This document shows positions 14,967 through 23,645 of a DNA stretch of 35,287 nucleotides, one piece after another. Location: the NCBI GenBank assembly GCA_009782265.1, contig WRJM01000006.1:1-35287 (forward strand), given 5' to 3'. Within the stretch, counting starts at the first letter, position 1, and the number at the start of each line of letters is the position of its first letter. The notes beneath the pieces are model-generated. The model saw only the letters and a list, made by a program, of their open reading frames with translations. It did no database searches and was not told where the DNA came from. The translations under genes and the position numbers were made by a program. This DNA comes from Oscillospiraceae bacterium (lineage in GTDB: Bacteria; Bacillota; Clostridia; Oscillospirales; Ruminococcaceae).

Positions 14967-16622
14967 TTATACTTTATTATAAAGCTCAATAAACTTTTGA
15001 TACGTTCTGGGAATTTTAAGTTCATATTTGCAATGCTTCCAAATCCCGATTAACGCGGCGAGCTTCATATTATCGGACAGCGCGCTTGTTTCTTCCGCGA
15101 TAATCTTGAAGTCGGTTTCCTTGCCGGTCAGTTTCCGTGCGGCTTTTAACGCTTCTCTTATTTCGGGAATATTGGCTTTGATGTCTTTTTCCGGTTTTTC
15201 GGGCAGGTCATCCGCTGTATGCAAAACCATGTTTTCGTCAAGGAAAACCCTTTTATTCCTAAATACCGCGATTTTTTCGGTGATTTCCCCGAAAACCCGC
15301 TCCCCGTCTATTTCATTCTCTTTTAAAATATAAGCTAAATCCAACATGGGCAGCAGTTTCTGCAATTTTTCTTTCCCTGCTTCGCCCGCGACAAATTTTA
15401 AGTCTAAAATCAGAACCGTTAAATGCTCTTCAATATCCGGAATGTCAAACAACAGGGATTTATCGGGAATGTGCCCGCAGAACATCCGTATTGATTCGCT
15501 CAGGATGGATTCACGCAGGATTTTACCGTCTGTTTTATATTCTTCATCACAGAAAAGATAAAACACGGGATTCTCTTTTGCGGCTTTTCTGCCGCCTCTT
15601 GCGTATCTTTGTTCCAAAACCGCGGGGTTTTCAGGGTATTCATAGTTAATGATATGCGTGATTTTTTCTGTATTAATGAACATTGTACCGCAAAGGTCGT
15701 TGGTGATGATGATTTGCGGCTCTGTAATACTTTCGCCTTTAAATTCGCCGCTTATAAATTCGGCTTCGTTCACGCCGCTGTCGTAAACGCATATACTCTT
15801 GCTGTCTTTATAAAACTCGGATAAAGCGTTTTTAACCAAGGTTACGGTATTTTGCGCCGTGCAGTAAATCACCGTGCGGTTCTCCGGGTTTGACAGAATG
15901 GTTTCTGTTTCTTTCAGGAACGCGCCGGTTTTATTTTCCCCTTTGTAGCTGATGGTTTTTACCGTGTAATTCCCCTCCATGTTTCTGCCCGCGATAATGG
16001 AATCTTTCAGCTCGTCAGCGGAGAAATCGGCTTCTCTTCTTTTTTTCTCGTTGCGTTTCAATAAATGCTTCACAAGCGTTGATAAATTTTCGCAGGTTTC
16101 ACCGAAATCATCGGGCGCGGGTGCGTTAATCAGCAGTTTATCCGCTTTTATACCGATTGCGTTTATATAAGCATCTGTGTTAATCTTGCAGGAAAAAGGA
16201 AGGTCAATAACCATTAAATCCCAAACGAACTTTTGATTTTCCTTTACCGTTTTTGCGGTTATAGAATTTCCTTTGCTTTTAATCAGCGACTCCGAAGTCA
16301 TCATGCAGAGGTTAGAAATTGACGGTGAAATCAATTCCGGCGTTTTATCGTTCACGCTTAAATACTTGAATTCAACGCCCATATCCCACAGGAACGCAGA
16401 ATACCAGCTTTTCACCAAATGTTCAGGCGCAATCACAATGATGTTGGGTTTTTCCGTTTTAGTTAAAACGTCATTAACGCAAAGCTCCGCCGCCTGAATC
16501 TTTTTGGTTTCCAGCCGGTTTATCATCAGCGCGTAACCGTGTCTGGAAAGCCTTTCAGGCAACGACAGCACTTCAGCGTCTATTTCCGCATTGTTGAGCC
16601 AAAGCCATTCTATGTTACTCAT
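14967..16622 (-). CDS. Degenerate SNF2-like (SF2) helicase homologue, probably catalytically altered
   Basis: A 551-aa protein with the two-lobed layout of an SNF2 helicase but with eroded motifs. The motif I position reads NRLETKKIQAAEL (35-47) instead of a GLGKT-type loop; motif Ia is IIVIAPEHLVKSW (61-73); motif II reads LMVIDLP rather than a DEAH-type box; motif III reads LLINAPAP rather than TATP. The second lobe keeps the family shape: VIYCTAQNT, then IINYEYPENPAVLEQRYARGGR (split here: IINYEYPENP and LEQRYARGGR, about 324-345) with the arginine of motif VI. Start ATG 16620-16622 has AAAGGAG seven bases upstream. It precedes the GHKL gene by 17 bp. Likely a pseudo-helicase scaffold or DNA-binding subunit rather than an active motor. 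Confidence 0.65.
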   Translation of the reverse strand: MSNIEWLWLNNAEIDAEVLSLPERLSRHGYALMINRLETKKIQAAELCVNDVLTKTEKPNIIVIAPEHLVKSWYSAFLWDMGVEFKYLSVNDKTPELISPSISNLCMMTSESLIKSKGNSITAKTVKENQKFVWDLMVIDLPFSCKINTDAYINAIGIKADKLLINAPAPDDFGETCENLSTLVKHLLKRNEKKRREADFSADELKDSIIAGRNMEGNYTVKTISYKGENKTGAFLKETETILSNPENRTVIYCTAQNTVTLVKNALSEFYKDSKSICVYDSGVNEAEFISGEFKGESITEPQIIITNDLCGTMFINTEKITHIINYEYPENPAVLEQRYARGGRKAAKENPVFYLFCDEEYKTDGKILRESILSESIRMFCGHIPDKSLLFDIPDIEEHLTVLILDLKFVAGEAGKEKLQKLLPMLDLAYILKENEIDGERVFGEITEKIAVFRNKRVFLDENMVLHTADDLPEKPEKDIKANIPEIREALKAARKLTGKETDFKIIAEETSALSDNMKLAALIGIWKHCKYELKIPRTYQKFIELYNKV

Positions 16623-16646
16623 AAGCACGCTCCTTTATAATCATTA

Positions 16647-17528
16647 TTATAAATAATAAACGCCTTTTATCCGGGTAGTTGCCTTGCCGCCGAAAAGAAT
16701 CCGGCTGTTTCTGTAAGAAAGATTGACCGTGTTGAAAATTCTGTCTGCGCCGCCTTGTTCAATGGTTACGGGACTGCCGTCCCATAATTGATTCTTCATC
16801 ATGTAATAACCAAACGCGCTGTTCCCAGAACCGGTCGCGGGGTCTTCCAAATAACCGAACTTCGGAGCGAAAACCCTTGTATGCGCGATATTATCTTTAT
16901 TTTCCGTTTTAAGTGAATAAATTAAAATAATGTCAATGCCGTTATTCAAACAAAACTTTTTAAGGATTTGTTCATTAGGGAAAATATTAATTTCATCTTG
17001 AAAAGCCGCAATCGGTATAATTAACGTTTTTAATCCTGCGTCGATTATATCTGTTGGCTGAGCATTTGAAATTTGACTTACACTGAGGGACATGTTCTCC
17101 GCTATTTCGTTCAAGGTAAGCTTTGTTCCGATATAAACCGGATTCGGTGCGGTGATGTAAACCGCGTCCCATGTTTCAATCTCATTATATACAGTCAGCG
17201 CGCCTTTTTGATTGGTATAAATGATTATTTCTTTTTGATTCTGTAATTCCGGGGTTTCTTGAATCAAATGATACATGCACGCAATCGTCCCGTGCCCGCA
17301 GAAATCCACTTCGCACTCGGATGAATAATACACAAGCTTAAAAGCATTTTCCGTTTCCGGCGTAATGTATATAACCTCTGAAACAAAGCCTTTATGCTGT
17401 TTTGCGATATAAAGCATTTCCGTTTCTGTCAGGAATTGCTCTTGTTTTAAATAAATGCAGGCGGCGGGATTCCCTAAGGAATTTTTGGATGTAAAAGCGT
17501 CGATTTTCCTGTATTCAAGCGTTCTCAT
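16647..17528 (-). CDS. PhzF-family isomerase/epimerase-like protein
   Basis: A 293-aa member of the PhzF family, which shares the diaminopimelate-epimerase fold and isomerises small substrates through an active-site glutamate. Visible blocks are the N-terminal KIDAFTSKNSLGNPAAC, FVSEVIYI with the likely catalytic Glu about residue 51, CGHGTIA and DPATGSGNSAFGYY near the C-terminus. Most genomic PhzF homologues have no known substrate and no phenazine genes occur here. The ATG (17526-17528) overlaps the 3' end of gpmI by 14 bp, so it belongs to the glycolytic operon; the ribosome site is weak, suggesting coupled translation. Confidence 0.9.
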   Translation of the reverse strand: MRTLEYRKIDAFTSKNSLGNPAACIYLKQEQFLTETEMLYIAKQHKGFVSEVIYITPETENAFKLVYYSSECEVDFCGHGTIACMYHLIQETPELQNQKEIIIYTNQKGALTVYNEIETWDAVYITAPNPVYIGTKLTLNEIAENMSLSVSQISNAQPTDIIDAGLKTLIIPIAAFQDEINIFPNEQILKKFCLNNGIDIILIYSLKTENKDNIAHTRVFAPKFGYLEDPATGSGNSAFGYYMMKNQLWDGSPVTIEQGGADRIFNTVNLSYRNSRILFGGKATTRIKGVYYL

Positions 17529-19104
17529 TCTTTTTAATCATCGCCTTTTCCCATGAAGCAGGCGTTTCTAACCCGAACATCTTCGCAATCGTCGGCGCAA
17601 CATTCGCCAAACCGTAGTTCCCGTCAATGATTTTATACTCTTTTTCTTTATCGTAAATAATAAAAGGCACTTTGTTGAGCGAATGTGCGGTACGTACCGC
17701 CAAATTGCCTTTTTTGTCTTTTTCAAGCATTTCGTCAGCATTGCCGTGGTCGGCAGTAATAATCAAAGTAACGCCGCACGCATCGCAGACCTTCATTAAC
17801 CGCGCCAATGACAAATCCACCGCTTCAACGCCTGTAATTGTAGCGTCAAGGTTACCCGTATGCCCCACCATATCGCCGTTCGGGAAATTACAGCGCAGAA
17901 AATCATATTTTCCGGACTTTAAAGCTTCAATTAAATCGTCGGTTATATCAGCCGACTTCATCCACGGACGTTCGTCAAAGCTGACTTTATCGGACGGAAT
18001 TTCCTTATAAGTTTCTAATTCATCGCTGAACTTTCCGCTTTTATTGCCGTTCCAAAAGTAAGTTACATGCCCGTATTTTTGCGTTTCAGAAACAGCGTAT
18101 TGTTTTATACTATTCTTCACGAGCAGTTCCGAAAGGGTGTTATGTATTTCAGGCGGGTTTACAAGAAAACGCTCCGGAAGCTTTAAATCCCCGTCATACT
18201 GCAACATGCCCGCATAAATTACATCGGGATTGGGTAAATCCCGGACGAAGTCCGGCATACCGGCGGCGGCTCGCTGCTCAAACGCCATAGAAATTTCAAT
18301 GGCTCTATCGCCCCGGAAGTTGAAAAGAATTACGCTGTCGCCATCTGTAATACCTGTTTCGTCAATAACGAAAGGCGGCAGGTCTTGGTCAATTATACCC
18401 GCGTTCTCGCCGCGCAGAGCTTCAATGGCTTCCTTAGCGGAAGCGAACTTTCTGCCTTCTCCTAAAACATGCGTTTTCCAGCCGCGTTCAACCATGCTCC
18501 AATCTGCCTGATACCTATCCATGGTGACTTTCATGCGTCCGCCGCCGGAAGCGATTCTGCCGTTAAAATTACCGTCGTTAAGCTCGGAAAGCACGTTTTC
18601 TAATTTTTCAACGTATTCCAAAGCTGAAGTCGCCGGAACATCGCGCCCGTCAAGTAAAATATGCACCCGCGCTTGTTTCACACCGTTGTTTTTGGCTTCT
18701 TTCAGCATGGAAAACAAATGCGCGATATTTGAATGGACGTTTCCGTCCGATAAAAGTCCTATAAAATGTAATGTATTATTATTCTTGCAATTATTAATCA
18801 GCTCGTTCCATGTTTCGCCTTTAAATAATTTACCGCTTTCAATGGCTTCATTGACAAGCTTTGCACCCTGCGAATACACCTGCCCGCACCCGAGCGCGTT
18901 ATGCCCGACTTCGCTGTTACCCATATCGTCGTCACCGGGCAGTCCGACAGCTTCGCCGTGGGCTTTAAGCCTTGTATTCGGACATTCGGCAAGCAACTTG
19001 TCCAAAACCGGCGTGTTCGCCAATGTAACCGCGTCGCCGATTCCGGTTGATGAAAAGCCGATGCCGTCCATGACTACAAGTAAAACAGGTTTAATTTTGT
19101 CCAC
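17515..19104 (-). CDS. gpmI: 2,3-bisphosphoglycerate-independent phosphoglycerate mutase
   Basis: GpmI interconverts 3- and 2-phosphoglycerate with two Mn ions and a phosphoserine intermediate, in the cytosol. The metal Asp is in VMDGIGFS (Asp13) and the catalytic serine in DDDMGNSEVGHNALG (Ser64). ITADHGNAD supplies further metal ligands. The C-terminus retains HSLNKVPFIIYD. The 529 aa are slightly longer than the usual 505-515. GTG 19102-19104 has AAGGAG eight bases upstream. It is the third glycolytic gene of the run pgk, tpiA, gpmI; gapA and eno are not in the window. Confidence 0.97.
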   Translation of the reverse strand: MDKIKPVLLVVMDGIGFSSTGIGDAVTLANTPVLDKLLAECPNTRLKAHGEAVGLPGDDDMGNSEVGHNALGCGQVYSQGAKLVNEAIESGKLFKGETWNELINNCKNNNTLHFIGLLSDGNVHSNIAHLFSMLKEAKNNGVKQARVHILLDGRDVPATSALEYVEKLENVLSELNDGNFNGRIASGGGRMKVTMDRYQADWSMVERGWKTHVLGEGRKFASAKEAIEALRGENAGIIDQDLPPFVIDETGITDGDSVILFNFRGDRAIEISMAFEQRAAAGMPDFVRDLPNPDVIYAGMLQYDGDLKLPERFLVNPPEIHNTLSELLVKNSIKQYAVSETQKYGHVTYFWNGNKSGKFSDELETYKEIPSDKVSFDERPWMKSADITDDLIEALKSGKYDFLRCNFPNGDMVGHTGNLDATITGVEAVDLSLARLMKVCDACGVTLIITADHGNADEMLEKDKKGNLAVRTAHSLNKVPFIIYDKEKEYKIIDGNYGLANVAPTIAKMFGLETPASWEKAMIKKNENA

Positions 19105-19131
19105 GCTGTTATCTCCTTTTTGCGGTTGTTT

Positions 19132-19296
19132 TTATTTGTTTTCCGCTTCTAACTTCTTTTGCATTTCCTCATAAGCCGGTAATTGCAAACCTTCCACGCT
19201 TGCCGCGTTTTTTATAGAATTATATATTTCCTTTGTGTTTTTCGCTTTTGCCGCTTGTTCAGCTAACAGCGCGAGGATTACTTTTGTTTCGTACAT
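19132..19296 (-). CDS. Small 54-aa protein of unknown function between tpiA and gpmI
   Basis: I do not recognise a family. ATG 19294-19296 has AAAGGG seven bases upstream, a good ribosome site, and 17 bp separate its start from the tpiA stop. The product is soluble and predicted largely helical: MYETKVILALLAEQAAKAKN followed by KEIYNSIKNAASVEG and a charged, Lys/Glu-rich tail. The longer reading from TTG 19317 would overlap tpiA and lacks a ribosome site. Tight spacing on both sides and a proper start argue for a real gene co-expressed with the glycolytic enzymes. Confidence 0.7.
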   Translation of the reverse strand: MYETKVILALLAEQAAKAKNTKEIYNSIKNAASVEGLQLPAYEEMQKKLEAENK

Positions 19297-19313
19297 TTCG
19301 CAACCCTTTCTTT

Positions 19314-20081
19314 TCAAACACTTGCCGCTTTAATAATTTCCCCGAAATCCGTTGCTTTCAGTGACGCACCGCCGATAAGACCGCCGTCCACATCTTCTTT
19401 AGCAACCAATTCCGCCGCGTTCGCCGCGTTCATGGAACCGCCGTACTGGATTGTAATCGAATCCGCAATGTCTTTGCCGTAAAGCGTACAGAGCCGGTCA
19501 CGAATCAGCTTGCAAGCTTCCTGCGCCTGTTCGGAAGTGGCGGTTTTCCCTGTGCCGATAGCCCAAACCGGTTCATACGCGATTACAACTTTCGCTGCGT
19601 CCGCCGCGCTGATTCCGAAAAAAGCAAGTTTTATCTGACGCGAAACCACTTCTTCAGTAATGCCGGTTTCCCGCTCCCATAATAATTCGCCCACGCAGAC
19701 AATCGGGATTAACCCGCCCGCCAACGCCGTTTTTGTGCGTTTGTTTACGGTTTCATCGGTTTCCCCGAAGTATTGCCTGCGTTCGCTGTGCCCGATGATG
19801 ACATAACTGACGCCTATTTCTTTCAGCATACTTACGGAAATTTCACCCGTGAAAGCACCGTTTTCTTCAAAATGTACATTCTGCGCGCCGACTTTTATGT
19901 TTGTGCCTTTTACCGCTTGGACTGCGGTTTCAAGGTTGGTGTAAGGTACGCACACAACTGTTTGGCAATCAGCGTTCTGCGATAAAGGTATAATCTCGTC
20001 AATCAATGCTTTCGCTTCCGAACGGGTTTTATTCATTTTCCAGTTCCCCGCGATGATTGCTTTTCTAATGTCTTTTTTCAT
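19314..20081 (-). CDS. tpiA: Triosephosphate isomerase
   Basis: TpiA interconverts dihydroxyacetone phosphate and glyceraldehyde 3-phosphate. All catalytic blocks are present: AGNWKMN (Lys15), IIGHSERRQYF (His98), IAYEPVWAIGTG (Glu170), and the phosphate-binding loop IQYGGSMNAAN with GLIGGASL. The 255-aa start at ATG 20079-20081 matches the family; the longer open frame is only read-through into the upstream gene. No Shine-Dalgarno is visible; the stop of the upstream zinc-ribbon gene is 7 bp away, so translation is probably coupled. Part of the pgk-tpiA-gpmI run. Confidence 0.97.
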   Translation of the reverse strand: MKKDIRKAIIAGNWKMNKTRSEAKALIDEIIPLSQNADCQTVVCVPYTNLETAVQAVKGTNIKVGAQNVHFEENGAFTGEISVSMLKEIGVSYVIIGHSERRQYFGETDETVNKRTKTALAGGLIPIVCVGELLWERETGITEEVVSRQIKLAFFGISAADAAKVVIAYEPVWAIGTGKTATSEQAQEACKLIRDRLCTLYGKDIADSITIQYGGSMNAANAAELVAKEDVDGGLIGGASLKATDFGEIIKAASV

Positions 20082-20088
20082 AATACAA

Positions 20089-20403
20089 TTATTTATTGTC
20101 AAAAAAGCCGCTTGCTTTCTCGTCAAATTCCTCTCTTGTTATTTCTCCTTGGTCCAGCATAATCCTATACTTTAAAACTTCATCGGATTCCTCCATCAAT
20201 TTTAAATAAATTGATTCGCGGTCTTCCTTGCAGAAGTTATAAGTATCGGATATATGTGTTTTAATGTCTGCCCAAGATTCCTTGTATTCCCCTTCTTTAA
20301 GACATTCAAGGCACAGCCATCTCTCACCGTTGATTTTATACAATCCGCGTTTAGTGCCGCAGCGCGCGCACTCCGATGTTAAAAAACTAAATAAGGTGCT
20401 CAT
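20089..20403 (-). CDS. Small zinc-ribbon protein of unknown function
   Basis: A 104-aa protein. The N-terminus carries CARC (Cys12, Cys15) and CLEC (Cys31, Cys34), a four-cysteine zinc ribbon around the turn KINGERW. The rest is charged and helical; the end, YRIMLDQGEITREEFDEKA, resembles the short SHOCT-like helical tail seen in many small bacterial proteins (low certainty). ATG 20401-20403 has AGAGGG nine bases upstream. It sits between a PilZ gene (23 bp upstream) and tpiA (7 bp downstream). Function unknown; an adaptor or regulator role is only a guess. Confidence 0.75.
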   Translation of the reverse strand: MSTLFSFLTSECARCGTKRGLYKINGERWLCLECLKEGEYKESWADIKTHISDTYNFCKEDRESIYLKLMEESDEVLKYRIMLDQGEITREEFDEKASGFFDNK

Positions 20404-20426
20404 TATTATTAACCCTCTAAAATTGC

Positions 20427-20798
20427 TTAATCTGTATCGAACTTCTTTTTCTTTCTCATTCTTTCTCTCAGCATTATATTCTCGTCGATTCCGATTTGAA
20501 TATCCGGACTTATGTTAATAAAAGAAACCCCGTAAACAAACTGTTCGTTTTCTTCGTCTTCCTGTCTGCGGATTACACCTTGCAGTTTCATCTGATGCTT
20601 AGATAAAAACTCGGGTATATCAAGGTCAAACCATAAATTTTCATCCATGTCAAAGATGATGTTCGTCACAAATTTTAATCCGCCCGCTGAAATATCATAA
20701 ACAGTGGCGCTGTGCCAAATCCTGCCGTCAAGGCTTACCTTTGCGTCCGTACAAAAATTCGTGTCGCGCTTATAAGACCTCCTGTTGCTGCCTTCCAT
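20427..20798 (-). CDS. PilZ-domain protein, probable c-di-GMP receptor
   Basis: A 123-aa stand-alone PilZ protein. Both ligand motifs are intact: RSYKR (RxxxR, Arg7 and Arg11) and DISAGG (DxSxxG, Asp35, Ser37, Gly40), the canonical c-di-GMP contacts. The beta-barrel continues to about residue 105 and ends in a basic tail (RMRKKKK). ATG 20796-20798 follows a strong AGGAGG. It lies in the glycolytic run between pgk and tpiA, after a hairpin. The partner it controls is not evident; the adjoining zinc-ribbon gene is the nearest candidate. Confidence 0.88.
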   Translation of the reverse strand: MEGSNRRSYKRDTNFCTDAKVSLDGRIWHSATVYDISAGGLKFVTNIIFDMDENLWFDLDIPEFLSKHQMKLQGVIRRQEDEENEQFVYGVSFINISPDIQIGIDENIMLRERMRKKKKFDTD

Positions 20799-20845
20799 TG
20801 CGAAATCCTCCTTAATTTATGATTTGTGATAATATTAAAATCCGA

Positions 20846-20871
20846 GCGGGGAGTTTTTATACGCTCCCCGC
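20846..20871 (-). terminator. GC-rich hairpin between pgk and the PilZ gene (partial terminator or processing site)
   Basis: GCGGGGAG and CTCCCCGC form an 8-bp stem around a 10-base loop, 20 bp after the pgk stop. No U-run follows directly on the minus strand; an AT-rich stretch (TTTTAA) starts four bases later. It could lower downstream expression or protect the pgk end of the message. Confidence 0.45.
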
Positions 20872-20890
20872 GCATATGCAGGTGAATTCA

Positions 20891-22105
20891 TTACTTATCC
20901 TGTATAACCTGGATTCCGGGAAGAACATTGCCTTCAAGATATTCTAAAGACGCGCCGCCGCCGGTTGATATATGCGTCATTTTCTTTGCGAAGCCAAGCT
21001 GCGTAACAGCCGCAACGCTGTCGCCGCCGCCGATAACCGTAACCGCGTCCGCTTCCGATACTGCCCACGCCAGTTCAAGCGTTCCTTTGGCAAGCTGAGG
21101 GTTTTCAAAAACGCCCATCGGTCCGTTCCATACAATCGTTTTTGCTGTTTTAACCGCGTCTGAGAACAGCTTTCTTGTTTCCGAGCCGATGTCAAGCCCC
21201 ATGCAGTCTGCCGGGATTCCGTCCGCGGGAACGGTTTGAATTTCAATCGGCGCGTCAATCGGGTTGGGGAATTCTTTCGCTACAATATCATCAATGGGAA
21301 GAAGCAGTTTTTTTCCTAATTTTTCAGCTTTCGTGAGCATTTCTCTGCAATAGTCAAGCTTATCGTTGTCAACAAGCGATTTGCCTACTTCCTTGCCCTG
21401 CGCTTTCAGGAAGGTATACGCCATGCCCCCGCCGATAATCAGCGTATCGCATTTTTCAAGCAGATTGGCGATTACGTTCAGCTTATCCGCGACCTTTGCG
21501 CCGCCGAGAATCGCCACAAAGGGTCTTACGGGGTTTTCAACCGCATTGCCGAGGAACTCGATTTCTTTTTCCATGAGATAACCGACGGCAGTTTCACCCT
21601 TGACAAAATCAGTAACGCCGGCGGTGGAGCAATGTGCTCTGTGCGCCGAGCCGAACGCGTCATTAACATAAACATCGCAGATTTCAGCCAATTCCTTGCT
21701 GAAGGCTTCGCCGTTTTTGGATTCTTCCGCTCTGAAGCGCGTATTTTCAAGTAAAACCACATCGCCGCTGTTCATTTCGCCGATTGCTTTTTTGGCGTTT
21801 TCACCGATTACGCTGTCGTCCTTGGCAAAAACCACTTTTTTGTTTAAAAGCTCCGAAAGCCTTTCAGCCACGGGTGCTAACGAGAACTGCGCTTCAGGTC
21901 CGTTTTTAGGTTTACCGAGGTGAGAGCAGAGAATAATCTTTCCGCCGCCCTCAATCAGCTTTTCTATGGTCGGCAGAGCCGCCGATATTCTTTTGTCGTT
22001 GGTGATTGCGCCGTTTTTAATCGGCACGTTGAAATCACAGCGGACAAGCACTTTCTTGTCCCTTACGTTTAAATCGTTTACACTTTTTTTTGTCAGTTTT
22101 GCCAT
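20891..22105 (-). CDS. pgk: Phosphoglycerate kinase
   Basis: Pgk makes ATP and 3-phosphoglycerate from 1,3-bisphosphoglycerate. The 404-aa product has the substrate block VRCDFNVP (about 22-29), the basic patch [21 protein letters not shown], and the nucleotide-domain end GGGDSVAAV with [17 protein letters not shown] 22103-22105 has AAGGAAAC about 10 bases upstream. A clear promoter lies 40-70 bp before it, making pgk the first gene of the operon running to the GHKL ATPase. gapA, which often precedes pgk, is not next to it. Confidence 0.98.
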   Translation of the reverse strand: MAKLTKKSVNDLNVRDKKVLVRCDFNVPIKNGAITNDKRISAALPTIEKLIEGGGKIILCSHLGKPKNGPEAQFSLAPVAERLSELLNKKVVFAKDDSVIGENAKKAIGEMNSGDVVLLENTRFRAEESKNGEAFSKELAEICDVYVNDAFGSAHRAHCSTAGVTDFVKGETAVGYLMEKEIEFLGNAVENPVRPFVAILGGAKVADKLNVIANLLEKCDTLIIGGGMAYTFLKAQGKEVGKSLVDNDKLDYCREMLTKAEKLGKKLLLPIDDIVAKEFPNPIDAPIEIQTVPADGIPADCMGLDIGSETRKLFSDAVKTAKTIVWNGPMGVFENPQLAKGTLELAWAVSEADAVTVIGGGDSVAAVTQLGFAKKMTHISTGGGASLEYLEGNVLPGIQVIQDK

Positions 22106-22146
22106 TTTCTGATGTTTCCTTTTCTTTTTATTTAGCCTTTTATATT

Positions 22147-22175
22147 ATTTTACCACTTTAAATTAAAAATTTCAA
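22147..22175 (-). promoter_or_regulatory. Sigma-A-type promoter of the pgk operon
   Basis: On the minus strand TTGAAA (22170-22175) and TAAAAT (22147-22152) have a 17-bp spacer in a very AT-rich gap. The start would lie about 35 bp before the pgk ATG. Confidence 0.7.
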
Positions 22176-22212
22176 GTGTTTATATTCAATTAATTTAAAA
22201 ATTCGTTTATTT

Positions 22213-23088
22213 TTAATTTCTTGATTTACCGCGGATAATCACGCCGATAAACCGTACGCCCGCGTTGGAAGACACTGCCGCGCCGCTTACGCTGTCCATT
22301 GCGGGCGGTTTTCCGGTTTTTTTGGTCATTTCGCTCAGCATATAATCCTCGGATTCGGCGCAGGTTGACCGTAGGAGCAGCCACGGCGTTTCCGGAATCA
22401 TGCGCTCCATAATCGTAGAAACCGCGTCGTCAACGGCGTTTTTCTCCCCTCTTGACTTCTTCACGACCGTTGTTTTATCGTCAATCATTGAAATTACGGG
22501 CTTTAATCCCATCATTTCGCCTAAAAAGCTTGCCGCCGCCGTAATTCTGCCCGACTTTTTCATATGGCGCAGGTCAAACCCCAAAAGGTAAATCTCGCAG
22601 CAGTTGAACCAATCCTCAAGGTAGGCGGCAATACTTTCCGCACTTTGCCCCGCCGCCGCTTTCTTAGCGGCTTCAACCACCGGATACCCGTAACCTATGG
22701 AATAACAGCGGCTGTCAATGATACGGATATTCATGTCTCCGATTTTACCCGATTCTGTCAGAAGTTTTTTTGCGTGAACGGCATTTTCGCAGGATTTTGA
22801 ACCCGCTCCGTTAATCGAAACGTAAATTACGTCCTGAACGCCTTTTTCAGCATATAAAAGAAACTTTTCCTCAAAACGCTCTACTGTAATTTGATTTGTT
22901 TTCGGGATTCCGGGGGAGTTTTTTGCTAATTCAAAAAATAAATCCGGTTTTATATCTATTCTTTCCCAGTATTCCTTGTCGTCTATCAGGATATTGAACG
23001 GCATGATGTCGATGTTATAGGTGTTTTCCCAACCTTCGGGGATGTCGCAGCCGCTGTCCGTAATAATTTTAATTTTTTCGTTTTTCAT
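22213..23088 (-). CDS. DegV-family fatty-acid-binding protein
   Basis: A 291-aa DegV/FakB-type protein. This family binds a fatty acid and, in the FakAB system, presents it to the FakA kinase for phosphorylation. The opening IITDSGCDIPEG matches the family TDSxxDLP motif; ISINGAGSKSCENA takes the place of the usual SGTYQSA-type loop; IIDSRCYSIGYG matches the DSxxxSxG block. No fakA is in the window, so the substrate and partner are unknown. ATG 23086-23088 has GGAG 11 bases upstream. It starts 3 bp after trmL and shares its promoter. Confidence 0.88.
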   Translation of the reverse strand: MKNEKIKIITDSGCDIPEGWENTYNIDIMPFNILIDDKEYWERIDIKPDLFFELAKNSPGIPKTNQITVERFEEKFLLYAEKGVQDVIYVSINGAGSKSCENAVHAKKLLTESGKIGDMNIRIIDSRCYSIGYGYPVVEAAKKAAAGQSAESIAAYLEDWFNCCEIYLLGFDLRHMKKSGRITAAASFLGEMMGLKPVISMIDDKTTVVKKSRGEKNAVDDAVSTIMERMIPETPWLLLRSTCAESEDYMLSEMTKKTGKPPAMDSVSGAAVSSNAGVRFIGVIIRGKSRN

Positions 23089-23091
23089 TTT

Positions 23092-23607
23092 TTAATTTTC
23101 TCCTTCCGGATATAATTCTTTAAATTTACCGAAATTATGCAATTCCGGATAATTCCATTGCCTTAATACTTCATAAACTCCGATTGCTACGCTGTTTGAA
23201 AGGTTCAGACTTCTTGCCTCTCCAATCATGGGAATCCGCACGCAATGACTTAAATTTTCCTGTAAAAGACTCTCGGGTAAACCTTTATCCTCTCTCCCGA
23301 AGATTAAATAAGCGTTATCGGGATAAATCACGTCTGTGTGCGTTTGCGGTGATTTCGTGGAAAAATAAAACTTTTCACCGTCTGTTTGCTTTAAAAATTC
23401 TGCCGTGCTGTTGTAAACCGTAATATCAAGCAGTTCCCAGTAATCAAGTCCGGCGCGTTTCAGCTTCGCGCTGTCGATTTCAAAGCCGAACGGTTTAATC
23501 AGGTGCAGTCTTGCACCCGTCGCCGCACAGGTGCGTGCAATATTCCCGGTATTCTGCGGGATTTGCGGTTCTGTAAGCACGATATTCAATGTTTTGGCTG
23601 TTTTCAA
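23092..23607 (-). CDS. trmL: tRNA (cytidine/uridine-34-2'-O)-methyltransferase TrmL
   Basis: TrmL is a SPOUT methyltransferase that 2'-O-methylates the wobble base of some leucine tRNAs. At 171 aa it is a minimal SPOUT domain. Motifs in order: LTEPQIPQNTGNIARTCAA (motif 1), LIFGREDKGLP (motif 2), and IPMIGEARSLNLSNSVAI (motif 3, the knot). The start is TTG 23605-23607, since homologues begin a few residues before IVLTEP and GGGAAG lies upstream. A promoter is found 40-70 bp before it. Confidence 0.94.
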   Translation of the reverse strand: MKTAKTLNIVLTEPQIPQNTGNIARTCAATGARLHLIKPFGFEIDSAKLKRAGLDYWELLDITVYNSTAEFLKQTDGEKFYFSTKSPQTHTDVIYPDNAYLIFGREDKGLPESLLQENLSHCVRIPMIGEARSLNLSNSVAIGVYEVLRQWNYPELHNFGKFKELYPEGEN

Positions 23608-23645
23608 AAACTTCTTCCCACCGCCTATACAATTTGTCCCGTTAT

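Noticed and set aside
16647-17528. Phenazine biosynthesis from the PhzF homologue
   Set aside because: No other phenazine gene is present and most PhzF-family members act in unrelated, unknown reactions.
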